Made by a program: the position numbers and the translations under genes. The notes beneath the pieces are model-generated. The model ran no database searches, had not been told where the DNA came from, and was given only the letters and a program-made list of their open reading frames with translations. A stretch of 64,000 bases of DNA from Candidatus Competibacteraceae bacterium. GTDB lineage: Bacteria; Pseudomonadota; Gammaproteobacteria; Competibacterales; Competibacteraceae. Below are positions 62,499 to 64,000 of the stretch, in pieces. The stretch spans positions 1 through 64,000 of the forward strand of contig JAEUPW010000060.1 in the NCBI GenBank assembly GCA_016790045.1. Reading direction: 5' to 3'. How positions within the stretch are numbered: the first letter of the stretch is position 1; the number at the start of each line of letters is the position of its first letter.

Positions 62499-64000
62499 TC
62501 AATCGTCCTGCGCGCCCATCTGCTCCTTGAAAATGTCGCCCAAGGTTGCGCCGGTGCTGGATTTGCGGCTGTAGTCCTGCAACACCTCGGCTTCCTCGGC
62601 CATGTCCTTGGCTTTGATGGACAGGGTGATGGTGCGGTTCTTGCGGTCGACGCCGATGAATTTGGCCTCGATGTCTTCGCCTTCCTTGAGCACCACCCGA
62701 GCGTCTTCGATCCGTTCGCGGGTCAATTCGGAGGCGCGCAGCGTCCCTTCGATGCCGTGGCCCAAATCGACCATGGCGCCTTTGCTGTCCACCGATACGA
62801 TGCGGCCCTTGACGATGGTGCCCTTGGGATGATCGGCGACGAAATTGGAGAAGGGATCTTTGTCGAGCTGCTTGATGCCGAGCGAAATGCGCTCGCGCTC
62901 GGGATCGACCGCCAGCACCACCGCCTCGACTTCCTGGCCTTTCTTGTAGTGGCGCACGGCGTCCTCGCCGGGCAGGTTCCAAGAAATGTCGGACAGGTGC
63001 ACCAAGCCGTCGATGCCGCCGTCCAGGCCGATGAAGATGCCGAAATCGGTGATGGATTTGATCTTGCCGGAGACGCGGTCGCCCTTGGCGTGATTCTGGT
63101 CGAACTCCTCCCACGGATTCTGCTGGCACTGTTTCATGCCGAGCGAGATGCGCCGGCGGTCCTCGTCGATATCCAGCACCATGACCTCGACTTCGTCGCC
63201 CAAGGCCACCACTTTGTTGGGGTTGACGTTCTTGTTGGTCCAGTCCATTTCGGAAACGTGGACCAGACCTTCGACGCCCTCTTCGATTTCCACGAAACAG
63301 CCGTAATCGGCGATGTTGGTGACCTTGCCGAACACGCGGGTGCCGACCGGATAACGCCGGGCCAGGGCGATCCAGGGATCGTCGCCGAGTTGCTTGAGCC
63401 CCAGCGACACCCGGTTGCGGTCGCGGTCGAATTTGAGCACCTTGACCTGGATGGCGTCGCCGACCGCGACCACTTCCGAGGGATGCTTGACCCGCCGCCA
63501 CGCCATGTCGGTGATGTGCAGCAAGCCGTCGATGCCGCCCAAATCCAGAAACGCGCCGTAATCGGTGAGGTTCTTGACCATGCCCTCGACGATCTGGCCT
63601 TCCTGGAGATTTTGCAGCAGCGCCTCGCGTTCGGCGCTATATTCCTGCTCGACCACGGCGCGGCGGGACACCACCACGTTGTTGCGGCGGCGGTCGAGTT
63701 TGATGACCTTGAATTCCTGTTCTTTGCCTTCCAGATAGCCGGCGTCGCGCACCGGCCGCACGTCCACCAGCGAGCCGGGCAGAAAGGCGCGGATTTCGCC
63801 TATGTCGACCGTGAAGCCGCCCTTGACCTTGCCGCTGATCAAACCCTTGACGATCTCTTCTTTCTCGAACGCCTGCTCCAGCGCGCTCCAGATGCGGGCG
63901 CGCTTGGCCTTTTCGCGGGATAGCCGGGTTTCTCCGGAGCCGTCTTCGAGCGCGTCCAGGGCGACCTCGACCTGATCGCCCATTTTTACATCGAGCACGC
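62499..64000 (-). CDS. rpsA: 30S ribosomal protein S1 (5' end outside window)
   Basis: The frame is open to the right edge. By comparison with E. coli S1, about 60 N-terminal residues are missing. Five S1 repeats can be followed (for example [85 protein letters not shown]), and the protein ends KEQMGAQDD. It brings mRNA to the 30S subunit. It is the first gene of the rpsA-ihfB-lapAB block. Confidence 0.97.
   Translation of the reverse strand, partial: VLDVKMGDQVEVALDALEDGSGETRLSREKAKRARIWSALEQAFEKEEIVKGLISGKVKGGFTVDIGEIRAFLPGSLVDVRPVRDAGYLEGKEQEFKVIKLDRRRNNVVVSRRAVVEQEYSAEREALLQNLQEGQIVEGMVKNLTDYGAFLDLGGIDGLLHITDMAWRRVKHPSEVVAVGDAIQVKVLKFDRDRNRVSLGLKQLGDDPWIALARRYPVGTRVFGKVTNIADYGCFVEIEEGVEGLVHVSEMDWTNKNVNPNKVVALGDEVEVMVLDIDEDRRRISLGMKQCQQNPWEEFDQNHAKGDRVSGKIKSITDFGIFIGLDGGIDGLVHLSDISWNLPGEDAVRHYKKGQEVEAVVLAVDPERERISLGIKQLDKDPFSNFVADHPKGTIVKGRIVSVDSKGAMVDLGHGIEGTLRASELTRERIEDARVVLKEGEDIEAKFIGVDRKNRTITLSIKAKDMAEEAEVLQDYSRKSSTGATLGDIFKEQMGAQDD

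Overview
This window is a high-GC stretch (roughly two thirds G+C by eye) of a gammaproteobacterial chromosome. It is almost entirely housekeeping in content, densely packed, with many 1-8 base gene overlaps. I saw no insertion sequence, prophage, CRISPR array, rRNA gene or replication origin. The gene order from tatD through pilZ-holB-tmk-mltG-fab-plsX-rpmF-yceD-(maf)-sppA-rluC-rne, then a low-molecular-weight phosphatase-kdsB-ycaR-lpxK-exbD-exbB-comEC-lolD-lolC, and rpsA-ihfB-lapA-lapB, matches the arrangement known from Pseudomonas and related Gammaproteobacteria. Genes for beta-oxidation, ETF, acryloyl-CoA reductase and a MaoC hydratase would fit a storage-polymer organism such as the Competibacteraceae, but that placement is a guess.

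Layout. 0-12 kb: the 3' end of dnaB, radA, a tRNA-Ser(CGA) followed by a degenerate copy of its own 3' half, a Pro/Ala-rich TPR membrane protein, then a leftward purine operon (guaB - methyltransferase - guaA - hybrid histidine kinase - tadA) divergent from xseA. 12-20 kb: a PilZ protein, an alpha/beta hydrolase, fadD, bcp, then a signalling unit made of a 34-codon ORF, a PP2C phosphatase and a Ser/Thr kinase fused to an FGE-like domain. 20-27 kb: acyl-CoA metabolism (maoC, acuI, etfBA, acyl-CoA dehydrogenase, malonyl-CoA decarboxylase). 27-34 kb: an RND efflux pair and a secreted VolA/Pla-1-type lipase. 34-48 kb: ettA and the long leftward tatD-to-yceD block, which carries fatty acid and phospholipid initiation (plsX, fabH, fabG, acpP, fabF), DNA metabolism (tmk, holB) and cell wall (mltG). 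48-64 kb: rne with a long leader, envelope genes (kdsB, lpxK, exbBD, lolCD, lapAB), comEC and a ComEA-like protein, ihfB and the truncated rpsA.

The clearest oddities are these: the tRNA-Ser half-repeat, which looks like an old attachment site; the PP2C/kinase-FGE unit with its coupled 34-aa ORF; the absence of fabD and pabC from the fab cluster; an lpxK reading frame that stays open through nearly all of ycaR; a strong promoter that makes yceD nearly leaderless; an exact 15-residue repeat in the helix-hairpin-helix protein; and a probable remnant of a DsbD-type gene beside the malonyl-CoA decarboxylase. I found no large, clearly new multi-gene system. The phosphatase/kinase unit is the nearest candidate.
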